Translations under genes and position numbers: made by a program | Notes under the pieces: generated by a model | The model's input: the letters and a program-made list of their open reading frames with translations, nothing else | What the model was told of the DNA's origin: nothing | Databases searched by the model: none | In this document: in pieces, positions 26,586 through 35,298 of the stretch | Position numbering within the stretch: the first letter of the stretch is position 1 | Layout: every line of letters begins with the position of its first letter | Assembly: GCF_024582835.1 (NCBI RefSeq) | Contig: NZ_CP102097.1 | Coordinates: 1 to 64,000 of the forward strand | DNA length: 64,000 nucleotides | Source: Vibrio japonicus | GTDB taxonomy: Bacteria > Pseudomonadota > Gammaproteobacteria > Enterobacterales > Vibrionaceae | Direction of reading: 5' to 3'

Positions 26586-27149
26586 TCAGTTAAGTTTGTT
26601 TAGATTCGGGTATTCTGAATTTTTGATTGAATCAATACTTTTTACGAATGGCTTCAGAGTGCGGAAATCTGACGGAAGTTGAGCGATTGCGGCTTGTGCT
26701 TCGCTGCGAGTTGCGTAATCACCGAATAAGATGGTGTACCACTTTGTGCCGTTGACCACTTTATAATTTTCCCAAATAGGTTGCTCATGTTGTGGCAGCT
26801 TTCTAGCGAACTGGTCCACTTTCACTTGGTCGCCTACCGCCACAACTTGAATAGTGTAACCAAATCGAGCGTTCATAGAATTTTGTTTTACGCTAGGAGG
26901 CGTAATAGACACCGACGGTTTTGTTTTTGGCGTCACTTTGACAACTTGCTTCTCGGCTATAGGTGCCGTATTTACTACGTTAGGTTGAACATTTTGTTCC
27001 GCGACTTTTGGTTGTGATAGAAGCGGTTTCTCAACCTTCGCTGTACGATAATCTTCTCGGTGACTCTCTGATTTAACGTCAGTGATGTACTCGCTAGAAA
27101 TACAACCCGATAAAACAACAGATAAACCAACAATAGCGATTTTTTTCAT
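26586..27149 (-). CDS. SPOR-domain lipoprotein
   Basis: A 187-residue envelope lipoprotein. Signal MKKIAIVGLSVVLSGC with lipobox LSGC (Cys16), a Pro/Lys-rich linker, and a C-terminal SPOR domain (about 107-180: YTIQVVAVGDQVKVDQFARKL, KWYTILFGDYATRSEAQAAI) that in this family binds denuded peptidoglycan at the septum. The start at ATG 27147-27149 gives a canonical signal; ATG 27176 would add nine residues ahead of it. Single gene with its own terminator; probably a cell-division accessory protein. Confidence 0.85.
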   Translation of the reverse strand: MKKIAIVGLSVVLSGCISSEYITDVKSESHREDYRTAKVEKPLLSQPKVAEQNVQPNVVNTAPIAEKQVVKVTPKTKPSVSITPPSVKQNSMNARFGYTIQVVAVGDQVKVDQFARKLPQHEQPIWENYKVVNGTKWYTILFGDYATRSEAQAAIAQLPSDFRTLKPFVKSIDSIKNSEYPNLNKLN

Positions 27150-27367
27150 GAAATTTTCAAACACTTTAAGCAACAAATTACCTTAAATCATGCCGTTAGA
27201 CCGCCATAGAATCAACCCAACTTCGTAATTATCTGACTATACACTGTGACACATGGCACAAACTTAATCAGTCAAGCAGTGATCAGATTAAAACTACTCC
27301 AATTCTTTTGTGTTTTGGATAAAAAGCTTGGGTACGATAGGTTCATATTCTCGTCTGGAGCTACGTT

Positions 27368-30052
27368 ATGAGTCAATTGACGCCACTGCTCAAACCCCAA
27401 TCCGTCGCTATTGTCGGGGCTTCAACCAAGCCAATGAGCGCGGGCAACATTATTATGAAAAACTTGCTTCACGGCGGATTCGAAGGCGTAATTATGCCAG
27501 TGACACCTACCCATTCGGCGGTGTGTGGCGTTTTAGCTTACCGAACCATTGCTGAACTTCCGATTGTTCCTGATGTTGCTATTGTTTGCACCAATGCAAA
27601 AAGAAACGTCCAGATATTTCACGACTTAGCGGCTAAGAAAGTCAAAGCCGTTATTGTCCTCTCGGCTGATATGCATTTCTCATTAGACAATGGCGACAGT
27701 ATCCAAAATAAATGCCTAAAGATTGCCAAATCCGCGGGTATGCGAATACTAGGCCCAAACAGCTTGGGGCTACTGTTACCTTGGGAGAACTTTAACGCGT
27801 CTTTCTCACCAGTAACGGCACAAAAAGGTAAAATCGCCTTTATTTCTCAGTCTGCTGCTATGTGTACCACGATATTAGACTGGGCAAATGACAAGAATAT
27901 TGGTTTTTCAGCGTTTGTGTCTTTAGGAAATGCGCTAGACATAGACTTTGCTGACTTACTCGATTATTTAAGTACAGACACGCATACTGAAGCGATCCTG
28001 CTTTATGTCGATACCATTAACGATGCTAGACGGTTTATGTCTGCAGCTCGAGCGGCGTCTCGCAATAGGCGCATTCTGGTGCTCAAAGGCGGAAGAACCG
28101 CAGCCGGCCGCGCAGCCGCCAAAGTGCATACTGGTGGTAGCGACACCTTAGATATTATTTACGACTCGGCAATTCGTAGAACAGGTATGCTCCGAGTTAA
28201 GAACTCACACGAACTATTTGCCGCAGTAGAAACACTCACTCACTCTGTGCCACTTCGCGGTGAACGGCTTGCGATTATTACGAACGGTGGTGGCCCCGCA
28301 ATTATGGCGGTTGACGCATTACTTGAGCGCGGTGGAAAGTTGGCGAGACTCTCACCCGAAACCATTGAGTCACTCAGTGATATTCTTCCACCTAGCTGGA
28401 GCCACAGCAATCCAATAGATATTGTTGGCGATGCCGATCACACTCGCTACATTAGTGCGCTTACTACGATTATGGATGCAGACTGCGCCGATGCCATCTT
28501 AATTATGCACAGCCCTTCCGCTGTGGCACATTCTGAGCAAACGGCTCAAGCTGTCGTTGATGCTATAAAGTCACACCCAAGATACAAGCGCTTTAACATT
28601 CTAACTAACTGGTCGGGTGAACAAACGGCCAAACCCGCGAGAGATATATTAACGCAAGCAGGCATTCCAACTTATCGAACGCCCGAAAGCGCTGTTATAG
28701 CCTTTATGCACCTTGTGGAGTACAGAAGAAACCAAAAGCAGTTAATGGAGACACCAACAACTGCAGAACCTGTGCACATTGCTGAGCTTAACGAAGCAAA
28801 AAAATGGATAGAAGAAAAATTACTGGATAAATATACAGCATCTTTGGATACACACCAGATCGGCCCCTTCTTAAAGTGTTTTAATTTTAATGTGCTCCCT
28901 ACTTGGATTGCAGACGACGTCAGTGAAGCTGTGCATGTTGCGGAACAAATCGGTTACCCGGTCGCTGTTAAACTGCGTTCGCCAGATATCGCACATAAAT
29001 CTGATATCCAAGGTGTGATGCTCAACCTACGAAATCGCACGGAAGTCGCCAATGCTGCAGAAGCGATACTCGATCGCGCAAAACTTTCTTATCCGTCGGC
29101 CAACATTCACGGTTTGTTAGTTCAAGGCATGGCAAAGCTGGCAGGTGGTGAAGAAATTAGGATCAAAGTCAAAACTGATGAGACATTTGGCCCAGTAATA
29201 CTGCTAGGACAAGGTGGTTCAGAGTGGGACGAATCAATGGATGCAGCCGCTGCTCTTCCCCCTTTAAACATGGCTCTGGCCCGCTATTTAATTGTCAGAG
29301 CGCTGAGAAAAGGAAAGATACGTTTACAAAAACTGCCGGAACCGATGGATGTACACGGATTATCCGAATTGCTCGTGCGTATCTCACAAATGGTTGTAGA
29401 TTGCCCACAAGTCCATGAACTGGATATACATCCACTATTAGCAAATGGTCGCACTTTCACCATATTAGACGCCGACTTAATTTTGAAACGATATGAAGGT
29501 GGCGCTCAGGAACGACTTGCTATCAGACCTTACCCGGTTGAATACGAAGAGATCGTAACCCTTAAAACAGGTGATGAGGTATTGCTTCGCCCTATCCTTC
29601 CTGAGGATGAACCGCTCCATGCTGAGTTCATTCATAACGTGACAAAAGAAGACCTTTACAAACGCTTTTTTACGGATGTTGGTGAATTTAATCACGAGGC
29701 ATTGGCGAATCTTACTCAAATTGACTATGACAGAGAAATGGCGTTTGTGGCCGTCAGGAGTGGTTCTTCAGGTACTGAAATCATTGGTGTATCTCGTGCG
29801 CTGATCAATCCCGAAAATACCGATGCTGAGTTTGCAATACTGATACGCTCAGATCTGAAAGGTGGAGGTTTGGGTAAACTGCTGATGCGTAAGGTCATCG
29901 ATTACTGCCGTCAGAAAGGAACCAAACAGATGTCTGGAATGACAATGCCAGCAAACCGTGGAATGCTCATGCTAGCTCAAAAGATGGGCTTTAAATTAGA
30001 TGTTCAATTCGAAGATGGTGTGGCGGATATGGTCCTTCCGCTCAACGAATAG
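27368..30052 (+). CDS. patZ: Protein lysine acetyltransferase, acyl-CoA synthetase/GNAT fusion (PatZ/Pka type)
   Basis: Large cytoplasmic enzyme that acetylates lysines, classically inactivating acetyl-CoA synthetase. The protein has 894 residues: CoA-binding Rossmann domain (about 1-130, VAIVGASTKPMSAGNIIMKNL), succinyl-CoA-ligase-like domains (about 145-460, FISQSAAMCTTILDWA, ITNGGGPAIMAVDAL), ATP-grasp domain (about 490-710), and a C-terminal GNAT domain (about 735-890) with acetyl-CoA loop RSDLKGGGLGKLLMRKVI. Length is close to E. coli PatZ. CTGGAG ribosome site seven bases before the ATG. Convergent with a LysR gene. Confidence 0.92.
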   Translation: MSQLTPLLKPQSVAIVGASTKPMSAGNIIMKNLLHGGFEGVIMPVTPTHSAVCGVLAYRTIAELPIVPDVAIVCTNAKRNVQIFHDLAAKKVKAVIVLSADMHFSLDNGDSIQNKCLKIAKSAGMRILGPNSLGLLLPWENFNASFSPVTAQKGKIAFISQSAAMCTTILDWANDKNIGFSAFVSLGNALDIDFADLLDYLSTDTHTEAILLYVDTINDARRFMSAARAASRNRRILVLKGGRTAAGRAAAKVHTGGSDTLDIIYDSAIRRTGMLRVKNSHELFAAVETLTHSVPLRGERLAIITNGGGPAIMAVDALLERGGKLARLSPETIESLSDILPPSWSHSNPIDIVGDADHTRYISALTTIMDADCADAILIMHSPSAVAHSEQTAQAVVDAIKSHPRYKRFNILTNWSGEQTAKPARDILTQAGIPTYRTPESAVIAFMHLVEYRRNQKQLMETPTTAEPVHIAELNEAKKWIEEKLLDKYTASLDTHQIGPFLKCFNFNVLPTWIADDVSEAVHVAEQIGYPVAVKLRSPDIAHKSDIQGVMLNLRNRTEVANAAEAILDRAKLSYPSANIHGLLVQGMAKLAGGEEIRIKVKTDETFGPVILLGQGGSEWDESMDAAAALPPLNMALARYLIVRALRKGKIRLQKLPEPMDVHGLSELLVRISQMVVDCPQVHELDIHPLLANGRTFTILDADLILKRYEGGAQERLAIRPYPVEYEEIVTLKTGDEVLLRPILPEDEPLHAEFIHNVTKEDLYKRFFTDVGEFNHEALANLTQIDYDREMAFVAVRSGSSGTEIIGVSRALINPENTDAEFAILIRSDLKGGGLGKLLMRKVIDYCRQKGTKQMSGMTMPANRGMLMLAQKMGFKLDVQFEDGVADMVLPLNE

Positions 30053-30066
30053 CAAAACTCATGTTC

Positions 30067-30090
30067 GGGTGGAGAAAAACGTCTCCACCC
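30067..30090. terminator. Hairpin between convergent patZ and LysR gene
   Basis: GGGTGGAGA and TCTCCACCC perfect nine-base arms with a six-base loop. No T run follows on either strand, so termination strength is unclear. Confidence 0.6.
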
Positions 30091-30100
30091 AGCACTAGAC

Positions 30101-30997
30101 TTACATTTTAGAGTAGTGCTTGAAGTTTTTTTGTAGATACTGAATACACCAGGATTTGGCTTCACCAATTTTGCTCCTTTTCCAAGCAAGGATTACTTCA
30201 ATAGGCTGTGACTCTGTTCCTGATATTCGCTTAATACGCCCTTGTGCAATCAGTTCAGCCGCGAGTTCTTTAGGCAGCGTACCGATACCCAGCCCTTTTT
30301 CGATAGCAGAAACTTTGGCAGCAAAATTGGTCACCGTTAAGCGAGGCTGTTTTTGTGTCACATTCACACTGATAGGAGGTTGTTCCCGAGCCGTATCCGC
30401 AATCGCAATCATACGGTACTTCTCCCGAGCCTCGTTGTTGAATTCTCCCGAACGCTTATGCACATAGTGGTCAGTTGCGGCAACCCAAACCATTTCCATA
30501 CTTCCAATCGTCTGAGATTTTACGTCGTGTGGTAGTATGTCCATCTTGGGGCACACTAACAAATCGGCACGGCCATCGTTAAGTGACTCCCAGCACCCCG
30601 CCAATATCTCTTCCTGTAATTTCACTCGTGTTGAACTGACTTTTCCCAGCTCATCGACCATTGGAAAAAAGTTTTCAACAGGAATAATCCCATCAAACGC
30701 TAAAGTGATATCCAGTTCCCAGCCATTCGCCAACAAGCTAGCATCATTAACAAGCTTCTGAGTAGCGGAAAGAATAGTACGCCCGCGCTCCAAGATGAGC
30801 TTTCCGGCATCTGTAAAGTTTGCTTTATGACCCGAACGATCAAAAATCATGATATCGAGATCTTGTTCCAGTTTCTGTATTTGATAACTCAAAGAGGAAG
30901 GAGCGCGATCTAGCTCATTGGCCGCAGAAGCGAAGCTGCCTCTTCGATCAATGGCATCCAGAATGTGTAGTGCTTCTAATGTTATTGGACTTTGCAC
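30101..30997 (-). CDS. LysR-family transcriptional regulator
   Basis: A 298-residue regulator: winged helix-turn-helix at 1-60 (ALHILDAIDRRGSFASAANELDRAPSSLSYQIQKLE) and a substrate-binding domain at 90-290. The start is a GTG at 30997 with AGGGG seven bases upstream; the upstream GTG at 31012 overlaps that ribosome site. The set LSYQIQKLE and the effector domain resemble the YhaJ/DhcR-like group, but the ligand cannot be told from sequence. Convergent with patZ; target unknown. Confidence 0.88.
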   Translation of the reverse strand: MQSPITLEALHILDAIDRRGSFASAANELDRAPSSLSYQIQKLEQDLDIMIFDRSGHKANFTDAGKLILERGRTILSATQKLVNDASLLANGWELDITLAFDGIIPVENFFPMVDELGKVSSTRVKLQEEILAGCWESLNDGRADLLVCPKMDILPHDVKSQTIGSMEMVWVAATDHYVHKRSGEFNNEAREKYRMIAIADTAREQPPISVNVTQKQPRLTVTNFAAKVSAIEKGLGIGTLPKELAAELIAQGRIKRISGTESQPIEVILAWKRSKIGEAKSWCIQYLQKNFKHYSKM

Positions 30998-31290
30998 GTT
31001 GTTACCCCTCACCTACAACAAACAAATCGGTGCTGTTTTAGCGTATTCGAATCAAGCATTTAAACACAATATTTGCTGAATTTTAAACACTCTCGAAGAA
31101 TAACACCCAAACAAGTTGAATAGTCGAGCTCAGAGTTTCGCTTAGGCGCTAGATTAATTATAAGAGGTAAAGTCTACTAGTAGTGTCAACTTTTAGCTGT
31201 GCTTACGACAGGATGTGGCTAAGATTTCAGATATAAGACTGGACATGTGAAACGCTGACCTTATAGCGTCAGCAGGAAATAACAGATATT
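30998..31290. other. Intergenic region upstream of LysR gene
   Basis: A/T-rich stretch with no gene. The only structure seen is GCTGAC/GTCAGC arms at 31254-31259 and 31268-31273. It should contain the LysR promoter. Confidence 0.4.
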
Positions 31291-31319
31291 AAAAACCCCT
31301 CATACTGCGAGGGGTTTTA
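31291..31319 (-). terminator. Intrinsic terminator after the 25-residue peptide gene
   Basis: AAAACCCCTC and GAGGGGTTTT arms with a seven-base loop; on the minus strand the second arm runs into five T. It lies about 45 bases past the stop of the peptide gene at 31366. Confidence 0.88.
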
Positions 31320-31365
31320 CATACATTATTCATCAAAAGGAAAAGAAAAATGGGATGAATGTGTA

Positions 31366-31443
31366 TTATTTTGCGCTTGCCATCTCTTTTTTGACCATGA
31401 CTGCTGCTGCAACGATGAAAGCGACAATTAGTGCTAATTCCAT
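31366..31443 (-). CDS. 25-residue single-span membrane peptide
   Basis: A small gene with its own signals: ATG 31441-31443 preceded by GAGGG at normal spacing, 25 codons (MELALIVAFIVAAAVMVKKE followed by MASAK), TAA, then a strong terminator. The peptide has one hydrophobic span (residues 3-16) and a basic C-terminus, fitting an inner-membrane regulatory peptide. I do not recognise a family. It lies between a LysR gene and a zinc-ribbon gene with over 200 bases of upstream sequence, so it is probably transcribed alone. Confidence 0.65.
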   Translation of the reverse strand: MELALIVAFIVAAAVMVKKEMASAK

Positions 31444-31645
31444 GACGACCCTCTGCTGAAATGTTGGAAAAACCGAATTGAAACTGCGGGTATTCTAACA
31501 GATTAAAAAAGCAAAGATAGGTGCTAAAAAGATTTTTAGGTTTTTTATCGATTCAGATCAAATTTGGCGCGGTTTTGCCTGTTTTAAACAACTTTCCATG
31601 TGCATTTAACTTATAAACTTGTAATTAACTGTGTTTTTTACTGAG

Positions 31646-31897
31646 TTACTTCATTGTAACTTTACCGCCTATCATCTTATATGCTGGTGTGCCTCGCACC
31701 AGGGTATCTCTAGCAAACTCAAGCTTACAATTAGGACAGTGGCATGGCGTGACAGTATAATCTTCTACGATCCTTTCCTTAAAACACTTTACCAAAGCAC
31801 CTTTTCCACCTTTCCTGTACTTAAACAGTTTTGTTTTACACTTTGCACAGTAAATATCGACCGTTTTATTAGGTTGTTTCTTATTAGGCTTCGCCAT
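31646..31897 (-). CDS. Small zinc-ribbon protein
   Basis: An 83-residue basic protein with two CxxC knuckles (IYCAKCKTKLFKY and CHCPNCKLEFAR) about 34 residues apart, plus one further Cys (VKCFKE); this predicts a zinc-binding ribbon. Lys-rich N-terminus (MAKPNKKQPNKT). It may bind nucleic acid, but no named family is recognised. It lies 15 bases after the stop of the SgrR-like gene on the same strand, so it is likely the second gene of that transcript. Confidence 0.72.
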   Translation of the reverse strand: MAKPNKKQPNKTVDIYCAKCKTKLFKYRKGGKGALVKCFKERIVEDYTVTPCHCPNCKLEFARDTLVRGTPAYKMIGGKVTMK

Positions 31898-31912
31898 TTG
31901 GTACTCAATTCA

Positions 31913-33601
31913 TCAGTTCGTGGGCTTTACCCAAACTTTGCTAAAATCGAACCACCCTAACGCATTACATTTTGCATTCTGTAGTTCACCACACTGATCC
32001 TGACTGACGCCAAGCCAACAATGAAACATTGGTATGATTTGCTTTTTCTCAACCAGTGATTCTCCCAGTTCTTTGGCTGGGAAGTTGGAATGTTCTTCAG
32101 ATTGCCATTTTTCAACAATACTTACCCAATCAGAGAAATCTTCACTGTTACTTAAGTTAGAAATATCACTGTAGTTTAATAGCCATCCTGCCAGTGCATC
32201 ATCTCTATTACTGGATATACCCATTGGCTTTACCCAGATATCAATTTCCTCGACATTAGGTGCAAAAAGGTCATATTTAACGAATTCAACATCTAGATTA
32301 TCTTGCTTTAACAGTGTTTCGATGCCTTTAACCAAAGTAGGAAACATTGGATGCTGAGCATGATAAGCAATGGTCACTTTGCGATATGAAGGTGGTGACA
32401 CATAATGTCCGCTGCGGGTATGGTGGTACCAGCCAGGTTTCAATCCGTATGCGGGTAGTACGCCCAAATCGATGGCTTTCTGCTGAGGTAACTGCTGGAA
32501 CAGATTCAAAGACGCTAGACGCAGGCTGAAATAATTGGCCCACTCCTCTGATTTTGCCAAGCCACTTTTGCGGTTGAGTAACAAGAAGGTACAGCCTGGG
32601 TCCAGCTCTACTTCGTCACTGAATGTACCGGTTTTAGGCTTAATTGGGTTCGCTAAACTTGGAAAGACCAACGAAGAATGGACATTGTCTATTACCCAAA
32701 TTTCAATACTATCCAATAGCGCTCTAAAGCCAAAATACCCTTCAAAAGCCTGAAGAATTAATCGCTTATCATCATTTTGGGTCACTTTATATGGCCCCGT
32801 GCCGATTGGAAACTGATCGTAGTTGTCACCTCTTTCACTTTCTGGCAAAAGAATCTTCGCGCACGATTCAGCCAGTAGAAGAGGTAAACGATAATCCGGC
32901 CTATTCAGCGTAATATCAATTTCTAAGCGCTCAGATGACGTCACATCTTCAATGTGTGAAAACAGCTGTTTCTGTTTGAGGCAAAGTAGAGATTCGATCA
33001 CACTGTCCGTTGTCAACAAATCGCCATTGTGGAAACGAACGCTTGGCCTGAGGTAAAACTTCCAGTGGGTCGGAGACACCATTTCCCAAGTATGAGCGAG
33101 ATCTGGCATCAGGTTTTCATTTTCGTCTAAACGCGTTAACCCGCTGAATATTTGGCTGATAATATGCTGTTCAGAACGTCTGAATTGAGTTTTGGGATTA
33201 AGAACAGTGAGTGGACGATAGTAAGGAAGTCGTACGACTTGAAGCCCTTCTCGTTGCTGGATTCCAAGATAGCTTTCAATAACTTGAGCAAGCTTTGATG
33301 TGTCTTGGTCCAACACTTTCAACGCTTGCCCTATTTTTCCCTCTTCAAGATAGCGTTTTGCAAGGTTTTCGCTTACATCCGAGCGGCTTCTCTTGAATAC
33401 GAGCTGAGAGAGTTTTCCACGCCCCGGCGCGGGATGCCACTCAATCCAGCCTTCTTCTTCCATTTTGTTCAGTACAATTCGCGCATTTCGCCTTGTACAA
33501 AATAGTATTTCAGTTATTTCTTCGAGCTGGATGCCACAATCTTGCCCTTTATAATGTTCAAATAAGGTTTCGAACTGTACTCGAAGACGTGGGCTACTCA
33601 T
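31913..33601 (-). CDS. SgrR-family transcriptional regulator
   Basis: A 562-residue regulator with an N-terminal winged-helix domain (1-100: EITEILFCTRRNARIVLNKM, EEGWIEW) and a solute-binding-protein domain of the oligopeptide type (160-540, YRPLTVLNPKTQFRRSEQHI). This architecture defines SgrR, the sugar-phosphate stress regulator of enterobacteria. In E. coli it sits beside the sRNA gene sgrS and a sugar exporter; neither is seen here, so the target may differ. The end of the gene leads into a zinc-ribbon gene. Confidence 0.85.
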   Translation of the reverse strand: MSSPRLRVQFETLFEHYKGQDCGIQLEEITEILFCTRRNARIVLNKMEEEGWIEWHPAPGRGKLSQLVFKRSRSDVSENLAKRYLEEGKIGQALKVLDQDTSKLAQVIESYLGIQQREGLQVVRLPYYRPLTVLNPKTQFRRSEQHIISQIFSGLTRLDENENLMPDLAHTWEMVSPTHWKFYLRPSVRFHNGDLLTTDSVIESLLCLKQKQLFSHIEDVTSSERLEIDITLNRPDYRLPLLLAESCAKILLPESERGDNYDQFPIGTGPYKVTQNDDKRLILQAFEGYFGFRALLDSIEIWVIDNVHSSLVFPSLANPIKPKTGTFSDEVELDPGCTFLLLNRKSGLAKSEEWANYFSLRLASLNLFQQLPQQKAIDLGVLPAYGLKPGWYHHTRSGHYVSPPSYRKVTIAYHAQHPMFPTLVKGIETLLKQDNLDVEFVKYDLFAPNVEEIDIWVKPMGISSNRDDALAGWLLNYSDISNLSNSEDFSDWVSIVEKWQSEEHSNFPAKELGESLVEKKQIIPMFHCWLGVSQDQCGELQNAKCNALGWFDFSKVWVKPTN

Positions 33602-33676
33602 AAAGGGGAAATCTCATAAATAAAATATTACTCTTAGTTTCCCTATTTAAATAAAAGAATCAAGAGCAACACGCAC

Positions 33677-33910
33677 TTACTGAACATCACAACCCATTTC
33701 AGAGGCAATTTTTAACAATTGAGATTCACTATCGAGTTTGATTGACCACTTTGTCTCACTTCCATTCGCGGCAATCACGTTCGCTCCGCGTCCGATTAAC
33801 TGAACAGCGTCAGTTTGCGCTTGTAATGTGACCATATGTTGCCCCAACAATTTTACGACGATTTCATGCGGGGTAACGATAACTTTGCCACCTGTAAACT
33901 CGACGATCAT
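33677..33910 (-). CDS. DUF3389-like small protein
   Basis: A 77-residue protein, MIVEFTGGKVIVTPHEIVVKL then VQLIGRGANVIAANGSETKWSIKLDSE, mostly beta-strand. I recall it as the Vibrio DUF3389 family; function unknown. The start is ATG 33908-33910, which overlaps the stop of the upstream thioesterase gene by four bases (ATGA); starts further upstream lie inside that gene. Translational coupling to the thioesterase suggests a linked job. Confidence 0.75.
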   Translation of the reverse strand: MIVEFTGGKVIVTPHEIVVKLLGQHMVTLQAQTDAVQLIGRGANVIAANGSETKWSIKLDSESQLLKIASEMGCDVQ

Positions 33911-34359
33911 TGTTTGCTCTCTAGCGTTTGTTTCACGTTGCGTTTTTTCTGAACTGAAATCGTCAAGCGGCTGGTGCATACGAGTCGCTCTCGCTCATCA
34001 GTAATATTGATTTGCCAAACCTGAGTTGAAACACCTAAGTGGATTGGATTTGCTCGACCAATGACTTTCCCTTCTCTCATAGAGCGGACATGGTTGGCGT
34101 TGATGTCTAAGCCGACGCAAAACGAGTCGTCATCCACGCAAAAATTAGCCGCAACCGAGCCAAGAGTTTCAGCGAGAACAACCGACGCGCCACCGTGTAA
34201 CATGCCAAGAGGCTGGTGTGTAAATGAACATACTGGCATCGTAGCCTCAATAAAATCGTCGCCAAGACTGGTATAAATAATATTTAAGTGCTCTATCAGC
34301 GTATTTTCAGAGGTAGCGTTAAGGCGTTCTAGATCGATTGGGCGTTTCCAGATTGTCAT
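33907..34359 (-). CDS. Hotdog-fold acyl-CoA thioesterase (MenI/YdiI type)
   Basis: A 150-residue cytoplasmic thioesterase of the PaaI/YdiI group; YdiI of E. coli (MenI) hydrolyses 1,4-dihydroxy-2-naphthoyl-CoA in menaquinone synthesis. Motifs: SFTHQPLGMLHGGASVVLAETLGSVAA with the catalytic acidic residue (E in AETLGS) and GLDINANHVRSMREGKVIGRA. The start is ATG 34359 with GGAAATC upstream; the TTG at 34371 is less likely. Followed by the coupled DUF3389-type gene. Menaquinone use is consistent with the NapC quinol route at 54.7 kb, but substrate is not proven. Confidence 0.85.
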   Translation of the reverse strand: MTIWKRPIDLERLNATSENTLIEHLNIIYTSLGDDFIEATMPVCSFTHQPLGMLHGGASVVLAETLGSVAANFCVDDDSFCVGLDINANHVRSMREGKVIGRANPIHLGVSTQVWQINITDERERLVCTSRLTISVQKKRNVKQTLESKQ

Positions 34360-34444
34360 ACTGATTTCCAAAATGTTTGATTACAATGCATTCTAACCTA
34401 ATGCTATGATTAGAAAAGATATTGATACTTAAATGGAGATTTCA

Positions 34445-35230
34445 ATGCGCAATTGGCTAAAGTTGACCGTATTAACGGCAGCAATCGGTATTACTGCGTG
34501 TAGCTCATCGCCAACTGGACGAAATCAAATACTACTGTTTTCTGACCAAGATATGAACAGTTTAGGTGCTCAATCTTTTGAACAGATGAAGAAAGATCAA
34601 AAAGTGAGCACAGATACAAAGACAAATGCGTACGTCCAATGTGTTGCGAATAGCGTGACGCGTTATGTGCCTAAACAAGGATTTACTGATTGGGAAGTGG
34701 TTGTATTTGACAGTAAACAAGTGAATGCTTTTGCACTGCCTGGCGGTAAGATCGGCGTATACACGGGGCTACTAAAAGTCGCAAAAAACCAAGATCAACT
34801 TGCGACGGTCATAGGCCACGAGATCGCTCACGTGCTAGCTGACCACAGTAATGAACGTCTATCGCAAACGCAATTAGCGAATACCGGCCTCCAAATCACG
34901 AGTTTCGCGATTGGCTCATCTGGATATGCTCAGTATCAAAGTGCGACTATGGCCGCGCTGGGTTTGGGCGTGCAGTATGGGGTGTTGCTTCCTTACGGTC
35001 GAACTCAAGAGTCAGAAGCCGATATCGTTGGTTTAGAGCTAATGGCAAAGGCAGGCTTTAATCCAAATGAAAGCATCAGCTTGTGGAGAAACATGGCGGC
35101 CGCTTCAGGTGGCGGTCAACCACCAGAGTTGCTATCAACTCACCCGTCTCACGATACTCGTATTAAAGATTTAGCCAATGAAATTAAACGACTACCTAAT
35201 TATGGTACGTCACGTCCGAATTGCTCATAA
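34445..35230 (+). CDS. M48-family metallopeptidase lipoprotein
   Basis: A 261-residue zinc protease of the LoiP/YcaL type, probably anchored in the envelope: lipoprotein signal with lipobox ITAC (Cys19). Zinc site HEIAH at 125-129 and third ligand Glu in QESEADIVGLELM. These enzymes degrade or assist outer-membrane proteins. The start is ATG 34445 with GGAG six bases upstream (the ATG at 34433 overlaps that site). Divergent from the thioesterase gene. Confidence 0.9.
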   Translation: MRNWLKLTVLTAAIGITACSSSPTGRNQILLFSDQDMNSLGAQSFEQMKKDQKVSTDTKTNAYVQCVANSVTRYVPKQGFTDWEVVVFDSKQVNAFALPGGKIGVYTGLLKVAKNQDQLATVIGHEIAHVLADHSNERLSQTQLANTGLQITSFAIGSSGYAQYQSATMAALGLGVQYGVLLPYGRTQESEADIVGLELMAKAGFNPNESISLWRNMAAASGGGQPPELLSTHPSHDTRIKDLANEIKRLPNYGTSRPNCS

Positions 35231-35251
35231 TCGTAAGCTCAGAAAGACTAC

Positions 35252-35280
35252 GCAGGGAATGATAGTTCCCTGCATTTTCT
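35252..35280. terminator. Terminator between M48 and M50 protease genes
   Basis: GCAGGGAA and TTCCCTGC perfect arms with a six-base loop followed by ATTTTCT. It serves the plus-strand M48 gene and lies past the convergent M50 stop. Confidence 0.8.
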
Positions 35281-35298
35281 GATGTATCCAGTATTAGC

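Noticed and set aside
33602..33676. SgrS-like small RNA beside the SgrR-type gene
   Set aside because: The gap upstream of the regulator is only 75 bases, too short, and no Hfq-type terminator hairpin with a long T run is present.
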